From positions 600,952-664,951 of the forward strand of contig NZ_KB905160.1 in the NCBI RefSeq assembly GCF_000378625.1: a DNA stretch of 64,000 nucleotides, written 5' to 3'. Source of the DNA: Colwellia piezophila ATCC BAA-637. GTDB taxonomy: Bacteria; Pseudomonadota; Gammaproteobacteria; Enterobacterales; Alteromonadaceae. The first letter of the stretch is position 1. Each line of letters opens with the position of its first letter. The translations under genes and the position numbers were made by a program. Shown here piece after piece: positions 54,701 through 63,200 of the stretch. Below the pieces are notes generated by a model. That model did not search any database, was not told the origin of the DNA, and worked only from the letters and a program-made list of their open reading frames with translations.

Positions 54701-55044
54701 GTATCGCTATCTATAACGTCAATAATAATACAGCCAGTGCTATCAACTAATGCGTTAGCGACAGTGTTGGGACAACTATCAACACTATCAGAAATACCAT
54801 CGTTATCGGCATCTTTATCTATAACGTCAATGATAATACAGCCAGTGTTATCAACTAATGCGTTAGCGACAGTGTTGGGACAACTATCAACACTATCAAC
54901 AATGCCATCACCATCGAAGTCATTATTAATGACTTCGCCTTCACTTTCAGAATCGCCACAAGCACTTAGTGACGCCAGTAATAGTATGAGCAATATTTTT
55001 TTTGTCTGTGTATAAATGGGTAAATAGATCATCTTAGCTCTCAT
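51736..55044 (-). CDS. Lipoprotein fusion: TSP3 repeats, CBM6, PF03640-like domain and dihaem oxidoreductase
   Basis: This 1102-aa protein has a lipobox (LASLSACG, Cys29). Four TSP3-type repeats (about 40-175), two of them almost identical 36-aa units, lead to a CBM6-like domain (about 180-320, QAEDYINYFDT, ASEWLEYAVTLEAGTY, INWLQIV). A further TSP3 unit follows. Then comes a secreted-repeat domain (PF03640 type, about 355-480: GFTLYVFDND, CVTSWPPVLV, PLYFYAGD). The C-terminal half is a DUF1111/DHOR-type dihaem protein with CVDCH near 740 and GCVDCHTK near 968 and the LHDGRARSIEEAILWHGGES motif. It may anchor a redox partner to glucan. It has a class B operator upstream, so it belongs to the laminarin regulon. 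Confidence 0.85.
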   Translation of the reverse strand: MRAKMIYLPIYTQTKKILLILLLASLSACGDSESEGEVINNDFDGDGIVDSVDSCPNTVANALVDNTGCIIIDVIDKDADNDGISDSVDSCPNTVANALVDSTGCIIIDVIDSDTDNDGIADNVDACPNTAQYAEVDDTGCAIIADADNDGVADDVDECPDTAAGKSVDQKGCEIIVQVVDITIQAEDYINYFDTTPANDGGANYRNDSVDIEVTTDEGGGYNIGYTQASEWLEYAVTLEAGTYTINTRVASQSGGGQYTLSINGNTIGSDSVNSTGGWQTYVTHNVNSFAIADATSSHTLRLVVNSGSFNINWLQIVSLIDDDNDGIANDLDSCPDTPEGTLVNALGCEIISVNQEVSYANERLTGGADSAEPGFTLYVFDNDLATPEASVCNEGCVTSWPPVLVDDVEASGVNGLSTITRNDGSLQAAHNGRPLYFYAGDTQAGDSNGEGLHGVWWLVPYGVLGDITALYNASTLLEPDTQVETEDTLITRFSDRPRTRHAKEDQFQSYDHYVKFYFENRASNIEIIDYVAKGGDTIEMNVRTIFPLSDREAENRWWYQGFTTVAQYASNGIMQFMGTEVIDGVTYYNYQKTSNENTRLGREIRIGDEMEFEVSQFSAPGLPRGQSNYYGTTFLYIVGEGIVPWYTEISGPYPEDSAKIPEQYWLGGNTSLHYQYTDEPDNHFMQMATNLGYDNAQTFLLGRRVHHSSFVDGTHDEDADNGVFDDNVGLSGVRYVNESCVDCHARNGGAPVAENGELLDRWVFKVGDADGNPDPAIGRVLQPNGSGGEGNVSLAAWIELSNGLRRPNYQFSGTRPATFSARIAPRLVGLGLLEAIPEVDIIALADPEDADDNGISGVANKTIDPENGDLTRLGRFGWKAATSSVRHQVAGALNTDIGVRTSVLPNLDCGAEQANCGGSKPIMPEDNLNDLVTYISTLGVRPQRVWKAGVEDTQILAGSAKFEEIGCVDCHTKTFQTSEFHPLAEVRNQTIHPYSDMLLHDMGEGLADNLGEGLASGSEWRTTPLWGLGLAACVTGGVENFIGGEGNEVCTPHHAYLHDGRARSIEEAILWHGGESENSTTLYKALSDSEKSALLSFLRSL
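54710..54903. repeat. 108-bp tandem repeat in the TSP3 region
   Basis: Two nearly identical copies begin at 54710 and 54818, each encoding a 36-aa TSP3-type calcium repeat (DNDGISDSVDSCPNTVANAL with a following VDSTGCIIIDVID). The near-perfect DNA identity points to a recent duplication. Confidence 0.75.
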
Positions 55045-55070
55045 TTTATTTTTATATGTCGTTACTTTTT

Positions 55071-55084
55071 AGGAAGCGCTTCCA
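55071..55084. promoter_or_regulatory. LacI-type operator, class B, before the dihaem fusion gene
   Basis: AGGAAGCGCTTCCA reads TGGAAGCGCTTCCT on the minus strand: one mismatch to the palindrome. It is 27 bases upstream of the ATG at 55044, in the usual repressor position. Confidence 0.8.
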
Positions 55085-55187
55085 ATTTTTTTGTTATAAA
55101 TTAGTGTTGTTGTCGGTTAATGTCGTAATAAATATTTATTGTTATCGGGTTAATTAATTTAAATTAAGTTAAGGTAGCTTAAGATAA

Positions 55188-56738
55188 CTAGCCTGTTTTC
55201 ATTGGCGCTAAGCCATATTGTCGAATTTGAGCCAGTAATTGACGATGCTGAGGTAAGTGCTGTAAATATTTTGTCGTTACGGCTTGATTGCGGGTGAAAT
55301 TTTTCATTGCCAAAGCATTTTCTTCATTTGAAGACAAATGTTTGCTTTGGGTGTTAAAACCCATGCCGGCCAGAATGTACTGGTAACTGGCACTGCTGAA
55401 TATTTCATTGCTGCGCTCTGAATCATGGTGCCAAGGATAATGATGTTGCCATAAAGCTAAAGACTCTTGTAATGACTCTGGAATTGATTCTGGCTGACGA
55501 TTTTCAAGCCAAAACTCATTGTCAGTACGTTTACTTAACACATAGTGAAGTTTGAGAAAGTCTATTATGCGCGCCCAACGGTAAGTAAAAGCCTCATTAA
55601 ATCGTTTGGCAATAATATCCATAGTGCTTCGTGTGGCAGGCAGTTGATCACAAAGCCATTCGGCGGATAACTCTACTTGCACCAAAGATGACGCTTCTAA
55701 AGGCTCTAAAAAACCGGCAGAAAGGCCAATAGCGATACAGTTTTTTTCCCAAGGGTGGGCTCGGTGACCGGCCTTAATTTTGATTTTTTTAATATCGACT
55801 TGGGCACTATCTTTCCCCAGGTAATTCATCAATTGAGCTTCAGCCTCTATTTCGCTAGTGTGGCGACTAGAATAAACATAACCTATGCCACGACGACTCT
55901 GTAGCCCTATATCCCAAATCCAACCTGCGGGCATTGCGGTCGATTGTGTGGTCGTTGCAATTGGACTTTGCTCATCTTGATAGGGCAGTTGAACCGCTAA
56001 GGCATGATCAACAAATAAGGTATCGTGTTGCTCAATAAAAGGCACTTTATAGTGTCCGCCCAGTAATATACTGGCAAAACCGCTGCAATCAATAAATAAG
56101 TCGCCACTAATATCGCCATTAACTTTAGTGGTAACTGAGGCTATATCACCATTTTGTGCTGAGTTAACCTTAATTACATCATCAACAAGGTGTTTTATCG
56201 AAAACTTTTTCAAGCAATGTTTTTGTAATAAAGTCGCAAACTTTGCTGCATTTAAATGGTAACCGTAATTTGCCACCGAGGCATATTCTGGGGTGGTAAT
56301 TTGTTTTGGCGCTAAACCTTGTTCACATAACTTTTGTTGAAAACTTACCGCATTTGAAAAGCTAAGGCTTTGACCTACGGCTTGCCAGTGCGGCAATAAA
56401 TTGCAGTTAGCGAAATCTTGTGGCAGTTCAAAGGGGTGGTAAAAAGAGTCAGATTTTTCGCCGGTAAGCCAACCATTAAATTTTGAACCTTGCTTAAAGG
56501 TCGCATCACATTCGATAATAAATTCAGCTTCTGATATGCCAATGCTTTTTAGAGTGTTGCGCATTGAAGGCCAGGTGCCTTCGCCAACTCCAACAGGTTT
56601 TACTGACGCCGACTCAATGAGTGTTATGGAAATATTTGCTTGCGGCTGACTTTGATGTTTGGCGGCTAATCGACTTGCCACCATCCAGCCTGCAGTACCA
56701 CCACCGACAATAACGATGTTTTTTATCTGATTTTCCAT
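55188..56738 (-). CDS. Flavin-dependent tryptophan-halogenase-like protein
   Basis: This 516-aa cytoplasmic flavoprotein of the tryptophan halogenase family has the FAD-binding GGGTAGWMVA at residues about 12-21, GVGEGTWPSM with the start of the halogenase core, and AGWIWDIGLQSR, which fits the WxWxI signature. FLEPLEASSLVQVE and the C-terminal helices also match. The family includes true halogenases, but many marine bacteria carry relatives next to TonB receptors and polysaccharide loci with no known substrate. No flavin reductase gene is adjacent. It lies between the dihaem fusion and GH16 3, same strand. No class B operator precedes it. Confidence 0.83.
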   Translation of the reverse strand: MENQIKNIVIVGGGTAGWMVASRLAAKHQSQPQANISITLIESASVKPVGVGEGTWPSMRNTLKSIGISEAEFIIECDATFKQGSKFNGWLTGEKSDSFYHPFELPQDFANCNLLPHWQAVGQSLSFSNAVSFQQKLCEQGLAPKQITTPEYASVANYGYHLNAAKFATLLQKHCLKKFSIKHLVDDVIKVNSAQNGDIASVTTKVNGDISGDLFIDCSGFASILLGGHYKVPFIEQHDTLFVDHALAVQLPYQDEQSPIATTTQSTAMPAGWIWDIGLQSRRGIGYVYSSRHTSEIEAEAQLMNYLGKDSAQVDIKKIKIKAGHRAHPWEKNCIAIGLSAGFLEPLEASSLVQVELSAEWLCDQLPATRSTMDIIAKRFNEAFTYRWARIIDFLKLHYVLSKRTDNEFWLENRQPESIPESLQESLALWQHHYPWHHDSERSNEIFSSASYQYILAGMGFNTQSKHLSSNEENALAMKNFTRNQAVTTKYLQHLPQHRQLLAQIRQYGLAPMKTG

Positions 56739-56969
56739 ATAAGAGCCTATTTATTATCAATGCATTGGCTTAAATACAAAGTAATGTGTTTTTTATTAAA
56801 AAATCATTACTTTGTATTCGTTTGGGAAAAAATTCGGTTTAAGACGTTTGAATGAAATATGACTTAAACCGAATGTTTGGTTTTTCTATTCTATTCTGTT
56901 CTCTACTGTTATGTGATGCTTAGTGTCTGGGTAGCAAAAAAAATTTCGCTAGCTACCCTGACAAGCACT

Positions 56970-59726
56970 TTATTTTTCGCCAATACGCACGTTATCTACT
57001 TGATAAGTTGCACCATTGCCGGAACCCCAAGCAGGGAATATCATGAAGACATCAATACCGCTAGGATCGATACCAGCAGCAACAACATCCGCTAAGTCGA
57101 AGCTATAATGTTGCCATACACCAAGCTCTGGCGCGGCATGACCTTCATTATTCGTAGATAAAGCTAACTCAAGAGCTTGCCCTAGAGCGCCATTTTCAGT
57201 GCCACCGTTACTTTCAACTTTAATATTCCACACCACATCACCCGGGGAGGCAATTAATTTAAGGTCAAACTCGATAATCCCAGTGCTAGCAATAGTTGAG
57301 GCATCAAAAATACTACCATTGTCACGTCCCATGAAACCCTTAACCGTTGCCTGAGCACCGATACTGAATTCTACGACAGCGCCATATTCATCATCTGCTA
57401 TAACGACTGCTGGTGTAGAGCCAGCGCAACAATCCCAAGCCGGCCAGGCTGGATTTATCGCGTTATTAAACATCATTAGCTCAACACCCGTGGTAGGGGG
57501 AACTTCAGGGCTTTCATTAGGATCACTAATTATCACATTATCAACGCGATAGACAGCACCAGAGCCCTTGCCCCACTCAGGAAAGATCATCAATAGATCA
57601 ATGCCACTGGGATCAATTCCCGCCTCAACGAGATCAGCCATGTCAAAAGTATAATGTTGCCAAACATCGAGTTCTGGCGCGGTATGACCTTCGTTACTTG
57701 CTGAAAGACTTAATTCGACATCTTGACCTGGAGCGCCATTTTGAGTGCCGGTATTACTTTCAACTTTGAAACTCCAAGGCACATCACCCGGAGAGCTCAT
57801 TAGTTTCAAGTCAAATTCGATTGTACCTGTACTAGCAATGAGAGAGCCATCAAAAATCTTGTCAACGTCACGGCCGGAGAAACCCATAACCGTATCGGTA
57901 GCACCTATGATGAATTCAATAACGTCACCATAGCCTGCTTCATCAGTAACAACAGCAGGTGTGGTACCACCACAGCAATCCCATGCCGGCCAAGCATTAT
58001 TTTCAGCATCTTCAAAGGCAACAAGTTTAGGTAAACCCGTAGCAGGGCCATTAGCAGGTCTGCTGATAATGAAATTATCTACTCTAAATTTTGCCCCGTC
58101 ACCTTGGCCCCATTCAGGGAAAATCATCATGACATCAATTCGACTAGGGTCTAAGTTAAGCGCTACTAGGTCTGTAATGTTAAAGGTGTAATGTTGCCAA
58201 GTATCCAACTCTGGCGTGATATGGGCTTCAACACTACTGGATAAACTTAAAATAGCTTCAGTACCTGCACCAGATGCTATACCTTCATCGCTCTCTATTT
58301 TAAAGTACCAAGGCACAACGGTTGCTGGAGCGGTAATCATTTTCAGATCAAATTCAATGGTACCGGTGGCAACATGGTTTGAGGCATTAAAGGCTTTACC
58401 GTCTTCTACACCATGAGCAGCGCGAGTAGTAAAACCAACAACAGTTTGACCGGTAATAACAAACTCCATTACCGCATCATAGTCTGGATCTTCATCAGTC
58501 GTCGCCATGGGTGATGATACGCCACTGTCATCCCATGCAGCCCAGCCATCAGCCATTTCATCAATAAACACATTTAATGGTGGAGCAGGAGCATTGGGGT
58601 CTAAAGGTGGCTCTGGTGGACTAGGAGCTTTACCTGGTACTAATGCACCATCAGGTCTGTCTTCACTGGCCTCTTCATCATAACCAGCACGAATAGTGGC
58701 ACAGCCTTCACCAGTTAGTGGCGCAATATCACATTGATAAACTCGTACATAATCCACTAACATGGTATTGCCATCAATAAATGCAGAAGCATCAATACCG
58801 GTATTATTAACCGCTTCGGCCCATGAACCACCCACAGCAAAGTTTAAAATCATAAAGAAATTTTTGTCAAAAGGAGAATTGTCCCAAGCATTAGACTGTT
58901 CACCTGTGGCAATGTCGTAGTTATCAGGAGTGTACCAACCTCGATGAACAAGTTTAGGGTCCAAGTCACCAGTGAACTTTAATTTGGTTTCTGATTTACG
59001 CTGTGTTTGATAAAGGTACCCGTCTACATACCAACGTATTTCCCCTTCTTGCCATTCAATAGCATAAATATGAAAATCATCCGCTGGATTGGCATCATTT
59101 GGCAGTAAATAAGCTGCGCCTGAGTTTTGACTTTTTTCTGAGCCTACTGACTTGCCATAATGTAAGGTACCGTGAATATAAGCCTCTGACGCGCCATATT
59201 TAGGAGCTGCTTTTAGGTTAACTGCTTCAACAACATCGAGTTCGCCTGAACGTGGCCAGCCACCATAAGTGCTGTCTGTTGGCATCATCCAAAACGCTGG
59301 ATGAGTGCCTTGGCCTGCAGGTAATTGTGCTCTTATTTCAAAGCGGCCATAAGTAAAGTCGCCTTTCATTCGAGTGTTCATTCGGGCTGAGGTGTAATCT
59401 TTCGATAAGGCTTCATCGGTATTGGGCAATACCACAATATTTAAGTTACCCTCACTAACAAAAGAGTTCTCAGCGCTGTCGGTGTAACATTGTTGTTCTT
59501 GGTTACCACCACCACTGCAATTAACTTCATGGGTCCATTTGCTGGAGTCTATCTCTGTACCATCAAATTCGTCTTGCCAAATCAAGCGCCAATCCGGTGA
59601 TGGCAAGGTAGTGTCAACGGCGTTTTTATCGGTATATGTTTCTGAGCCATTGTCACCACATCCTACTAGTCCTACCAATAGTGCGATGGCAGACAGTTTA
59701 GATAAAGTGTTTCTCTTATCTTTCAT
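56970..59726 (-). CDS. GH16 endo-beta-1,3-glucanase 3, lipoprotein with three repeated beta-sandwich modules
   Basis: This 918-aa protein has a lipobox (GLVGCG, Cys23). The GH16 domain (about 45-345) contains WRLIWQDEFDGTEID, CSGGGNQEQQCYTD and the catalytic GELDVVE with Glu162 and Glu167. A proline-rich linker lies near 365-385. Three consecutive modules of about 175 aa follow (about 390-560, 575-740, 750-918). Each has a WAAWD- or WPAWDCC-type start, STGTIEFDLK, a HYxFxxxDL strand and FPEWGxGxGAxYxVDN. They resemble the single module in the surface lipoprotein at 45136. It probably clings to insoluble or long glucan while cutting it. Two class B operators lie upstream, divergent with the TonB receptor. 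Confidence 0.9.
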   Translation of the reverse strand: MKDKRNTLSKLSAIALLVGLVGCGDNGSETYTDKNAVDTTLPSPDWRLIWQDEFDGTEIDSSKWTHEVNCSGGGNQEQQCYTDSAENSFVSEGNLNIVVLPNTDEALSKDYTSARMNTRMKGDFTYGRFEIRAQLPAGQGTHPAFWMMPTDSTYGGWPRSGELDVVEAVNLKAAPKYGASEAYIHGTLHYGKSVGSEKSQNSGAAYLLPNDANPADDFHIYAIEWQEGEIRWYVDGYLYQTQRKSETKLKFTGDLDPKLVHRGWYTPDNYDIATGEQSNAWDNSPFDKNFFMILNFAVGGSWAEAVNNTGIDASAFIDGNTMLVDYVRVYQCDIAPLTGEGCATIRAGYDEEASEDRPDGALVPGKAPSPPEPPLDPNAPAPPLNVFIDEMADGWAAWDDSGVSSPMATTDEDPDYDAVMEFVITGQTVVGFTTRAAHGVEDGKAFNASNHVATGTIEFDLKMITAPATVVPWYFKIESDEGIASGAGTEAILSLSSSVEAHITPELDTWQHYTFNITDLVALNLDPSRIDVMMIFPEWGQGDGAKFRVDNFIISRPANGPATGLPKLVAFEDAENNAWPAWDCCGGTTPAVVTDEAGYGDVIEFIIGATDTVMGFSGRDVDKIFDGSLIASTGTIEFDLKLMSSPGDVPWSFKVESNTGTQNGAPGQDVELSLSASNEGHTAPELDVWQHYTFDMADLVEAGIDPSGIDLLMIFPEWGKGSGAVYRVDNVIISDPNESPEVPPTTGVELMMFNNAINPAWPAWDCCAGSTPAVVIADDEYGAVVEFSIGAQATVKGFMGRDNGSIFDASTIASTGIIEFDLKLIASPGDVVWNIKVESNGGTENGALGQALELALSTNNEGHAAPELGVWQHYSFDLADVVAAGIDPSGIDVFMIFPAWGSGNGATYQVDNVRIGEK
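57000..58560. repeat. Triplicated about-530-bp module inside GH16 3
   Basis: Three head-to-tail segments of the GH16 3 gene, about 57000-57480, 57530-58010 and 58060-58560, encode homologous beta-sandwich modules. Conserved blocks include the strings for FDLK, HYTF/HYSF and GAxYxVDN. The first two (C-terminal) copies are most alike, both carrying WPAWDCC. Confidence 0.7.
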
Positions 59727-59854
59727 TTAATTCATCCCCTACGTTTAGCATTTTTAAATATCGACATATTTATTGCCAATCATAAATCGTTGTTCTGCCT
59801 TTAAATAAGCGGTCTAATTCTATTTAAAGTCTTATTATTTTTTTAACCCATTCA

Positions 59855-59870
59855 TTGGAAGCGCTTTCAA
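59855..59870. promoter_or_regulatory. Class B operator, GH16 side, site 1
   Basis: TTGGAAGCGCTTTCAA has one mismatch in the right half relative to the perfect palindrome. It is 129 bases upstream of the GH16 start. Confidence 0.75.
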
Positions 59871-59877
59871 TTTAATA

Positions 59878-59891
59878 TGAAAGCGCTTCCA
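59878..59891. promoter_or_regulatory. Class B operator, GH16 side, site 2
   Basis: TGAAAGCGCTTCCA has one mismatch in the left half. Its centre is 22 bases from that of site 1, about two helical turns, so two repressor dimers could bind on one DNA face. Confidence 0.75.
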
Positions 59892-60148
59892 GTTCAAGCG
59901 GAAAAAACAATTATTTGTTGGTTATTTGCCAAGTGTTTGCTTGTTATTTGTACTTTATTGTCATTATTTAATTAATCAGTATTGGTTGTTTATTGCTTTG
60001 AATGCGTTATTCACGGGCTACTTAAGGTTTGAGTTGCAATATTTTTACACTAATCACTCTGTAGCGATCTATAAATCACCATTATGTTAAAAATAATTGC
60101 CAAAATAGATTGCTATTTTTTGTACAAACGGATACGTTTGATTACACA

Positions 60149-60162
60149 TGGAAGCGCTTCCA
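60149..60162. promoter_or_regulatory. Class B operator, TonB receptor side, site 3
   Basis: The perfect palindrome TGGAAGCGCTTCCA is extended symmetrically by CA/TG on its flanks. It is 121 bases before the receptor ATG. Confidence 0.8.
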
Positions 60163-60184
60163 ATGTTTTATTTAACATTGGTCT

Positions 60185-60198
60185 AGGAAGCGCTTCAT
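60185..60198. promoter_or_regulatory. Class B operator-like site, TonB receptor side, site 4
   Basis: AGGAAGCGCTTCAT keeps the AAGCGCTT core and most of the left half but has a degenerate right edge. It lies between sites 3 and 5, 36 and 31 bases from their centres. Confidence 0.55.
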
Positions 60199-60215
60199 TT
60201 TTTTAACCCTAATGA

Positions 60216-60229
60216 TGGAAGCGCTTCCA
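60216..60229. promoter_or_regulatory. Class B operator, TonB receptor side, site 5
   Basis: The perfect palindrome TGGAAGCGCTTCCA ends 53 bases before the receptor ATG, the position expected for direct repression. Confidence 0.85.
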
Positions 60230-60282
60230 AGAAAGCTGAAATAAATTGAAAGCAAAATAAAAACTATATCTCTAGGGGATTT

Positions 60283-63200
60283 ATGAAACATATAAGATTT
60301 AATAAAACTCGACTAGCATTATCAATGTCAATGATTCTTGGCACTGTTGCTACACTGCCAGCCTTAGCTGAAGAAGCTGAGACTAGCGCTGCTGTTGAAG
60401 TTGAGAAAAAATTAGAAGTGATTGAGGTCACGGGTATTCGTGGCAGTTTAGTAAAATCGATGGATATTAAACGCATGAACCATGGTGTGGTTGATGCAAT
60501 TTCTGCAGAAGAAATGGGTAAGTTTCCAGATACTAACTTAGCCGAGTCTTTACAAAGAATTACCGGCGTGGCGATTAGTCGTACCAATGGTGAAGGTAGT
60601 CAAATTACCGTCCGTGGTTTTGGTCCGGACTTTAACTTAATCACCCTTAATGGTCGTCAAATGCCAGGTACCGGTAATACTCGCTCTTATAATCTAGAGA
60701 ATGTATCGCCTAATGGTGTTAGCGAGCTTAGGGTAATGAAAACCTCAAGGGCCGAATTGCCAAGCGGTGGTTTAGGTGCGGTAGTTGATATTAAAACCGC
60801 TAGACCTTTTGATAACGCCGGTTTTAATTTTTCGGCAACGGGTAAAGCGTTAGCGGATACTTCGAACGAAGAAGGCAGTGATGTTACCCCTGAAATTTCT
60901 CTATTGATCAGTGATACTTTTGCCGACGATATGTTTGGTATTGGTTTAAATTATTCATACCAAGAAAGAGATTGGCAAGAACAACGTGCCGGTATTGGTG
61001 GTTGGAAAGCTGATTTAGGTTTTGGCAATGCCACGGGCGATAAAGCCATTGATAGACGGACGGGTGGTTGTGATGTTGTTAATGATACCTTACCAATGCA
61101 AATTAATGACCCAGCTTATACTGGTGAAGCACCTTTTCCACAAATAAATAATCCAGATAGAGTTGCCGGTTGTCATCACTATTCACCACAAGGTTTTGGT
61201 AATACAATCCGTGATGCTGAACGTGAAAGAACCAATGCGCAATTAACTTTGCAATTTGCGCCGACTGATAATTTTATTGCTACCCTTGATTATACTTATA
61301 ATAAAACCTTAACAGCGACCAAAGAAATTAGTTTTGGTCAATGGTTTAATGCCGGTGCGGGTCTTAATTCTTATGAAATAGATGAGAATGGTACAGTTGT
61401 TAAATTTAATGAAGCAGGTGGTGATTATTCCCTTTTATCAAGAAAGAGTACTCAACTGGTTGAAGCTAAATCATTAGGTTTAAACCTTGATTGGCAGGCA
61501 AGTGATAGCTTAAGTTTTTCATTAGATTATCATGACTCAACCAATGTAAGTGATTCAGGGGCAGATAAAGGCAGTGGTTCAAACCCTTTCCTTATTTTTG
61601 GTTTAAACAATCTAGTCTCAAAAACCTATGATTTCACTTCAGGCGATATTCCACAGCAAACTAACCATTGGCCTGACAACTCACTTGAAGGTGATGTTAA
61701 TGAAATAGATTTCACCTTTGGTCGTTTTGATACCGGTTATGGTGAGGCTGCCGTTGAGCAATTACAACTTCATGGTGAATGGATTAGTGATTTTGATGGC
61801 CCATTAGTTAATATTAAATTTGGTCTTGCTCGCACAGAACAAAAAATTGGCGGCTGGGGTGCGGGTGTTGATCAACAAGGTCCAAATGGCTATGCGGGTA
61901 ATCAAGATGTTTTCCCTGCTAGCATGTTTACCTTAAAGCATACCGATGGATTCTTAGATGAATTTGATGGTGGTGGCAGCAATTTAACCACTAACTACTA
62001 TTACGACTATGACTTTGATGAAGCGTTAACTCGGGTAACCAATTTCTTCGATTACATGGTTACTGATCCTTTGGGTGGAGTCACTCCGGGCAGAGATAGC
62101 GAAGGCACAGTATTAGAAGAAACTAACAGTGCCTATGTACAAGCGGCATTTACCTTTGAAGTTGTCGACATGTATGTTGATGTCAACCTTGGTCTGCGCT
62201 ATGAAGAAACTGAAGTTACTAGTAGTGTGCAACAAACTGTTGAAGACCGAATTGTTTGGTTAAGTGTTACTGAGTGGGCTTTACAAAATAAACCAGGCGA
62301 TCACAATTTATTAGATACTTATGGTGAATACAGTATGTTTTTACCAAGTCTCGATATCAAAGTGGAACTGGTTGAAGATGTTATTGCCCGCGCTTCTTTT
62401 GGTAAAACCATGTCAAGAGCGCCGCTTGGAAGTCTAGCAGGGGTAAGGTCGTTATCACCTAACCCAAAAATTGGTGCTAGAACGGGTAGTTCAGGCAATA
62501 CTAATTTACAACCTTATAGTTCAGTGAATATCGATCTTTCCCTTGAATATTATTATGCCGAAGGTAGTTATATTTCATTAGGCTATTTTAAAAAGGATGT
62601 CGATGATTGGATTGAATCTTCTATAAGTTCAGTAACTGTGGCTGGGTTAAATGACCCGTATTTTGGTCCTAGAGCTGAACAAGCGCGAACGGAACTCGCT
62701 GCAGCGGGTATTGAAGCAACAGACCAAGCAATATTTGACCGTATTGTTGCTAATGGCGGTGCTACCTTAAATGAACAAACAGGTAGTTATAACATTATTC
62801 AAAATGGTGATGACCCGACACTTGAGTGGCAAGTAAATCAGCCCGTCAATGCTGGCAAACGTGCCGTTGATGGTTTTGAATTTGCTATTCAACATTTATT
62901 TGGTGAGTCTGGTTTTGGTGCTGCTTTCAATGCCACTCATGTTACCGGTGATGTAGAGTTTGATCCAACCAGCCATGAAGGACAAGCAGTGCTACCGGGT
63001 TTAAGTGATGCCGCTAACTTCCAGTTTTTCTATGAGAAATATGGTTTTTCAGCAAAACTTACCTATAACTGGCGTGACTCTTACCTTATTGGTGTCGGGC
63101 AAGATCAAGGCTCCGCAGAAGCTCCTCCACAGTTTTCTAAAGAATACTCAAGTGTTGATGCCAGTATTAACTATGACATTAATGAGCAATTCACCGTATT

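Larger units (their letters stand above)
59727..60282. other. Divergent promoter region between GH16 3 and TonB receptor
   Basis: This 556-base AT-rich region contains five class B operator-like sites: two on the GH16 side (59855-59891) and three on the receptor side (60149-60229). The middle 250 bases show no further element I can support, apart from a short AAACG-GATA-CGTTT palindrome at 60126-60139. Confidence 0.7.

Noticed and set aside
54560-55015. 151-codon plus-strand ORF opposite the TSP3 region
   Set aside because: Low-complexity Ser/Ile-rich mirror of the repeats; the minus-strand gene has a lipobox, domains and a haem half.
60126-60139. AAACG-GATA-CGTTT palindrome as a third operator class
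   Set aside because: Single occurrence with short arms; not enough support.
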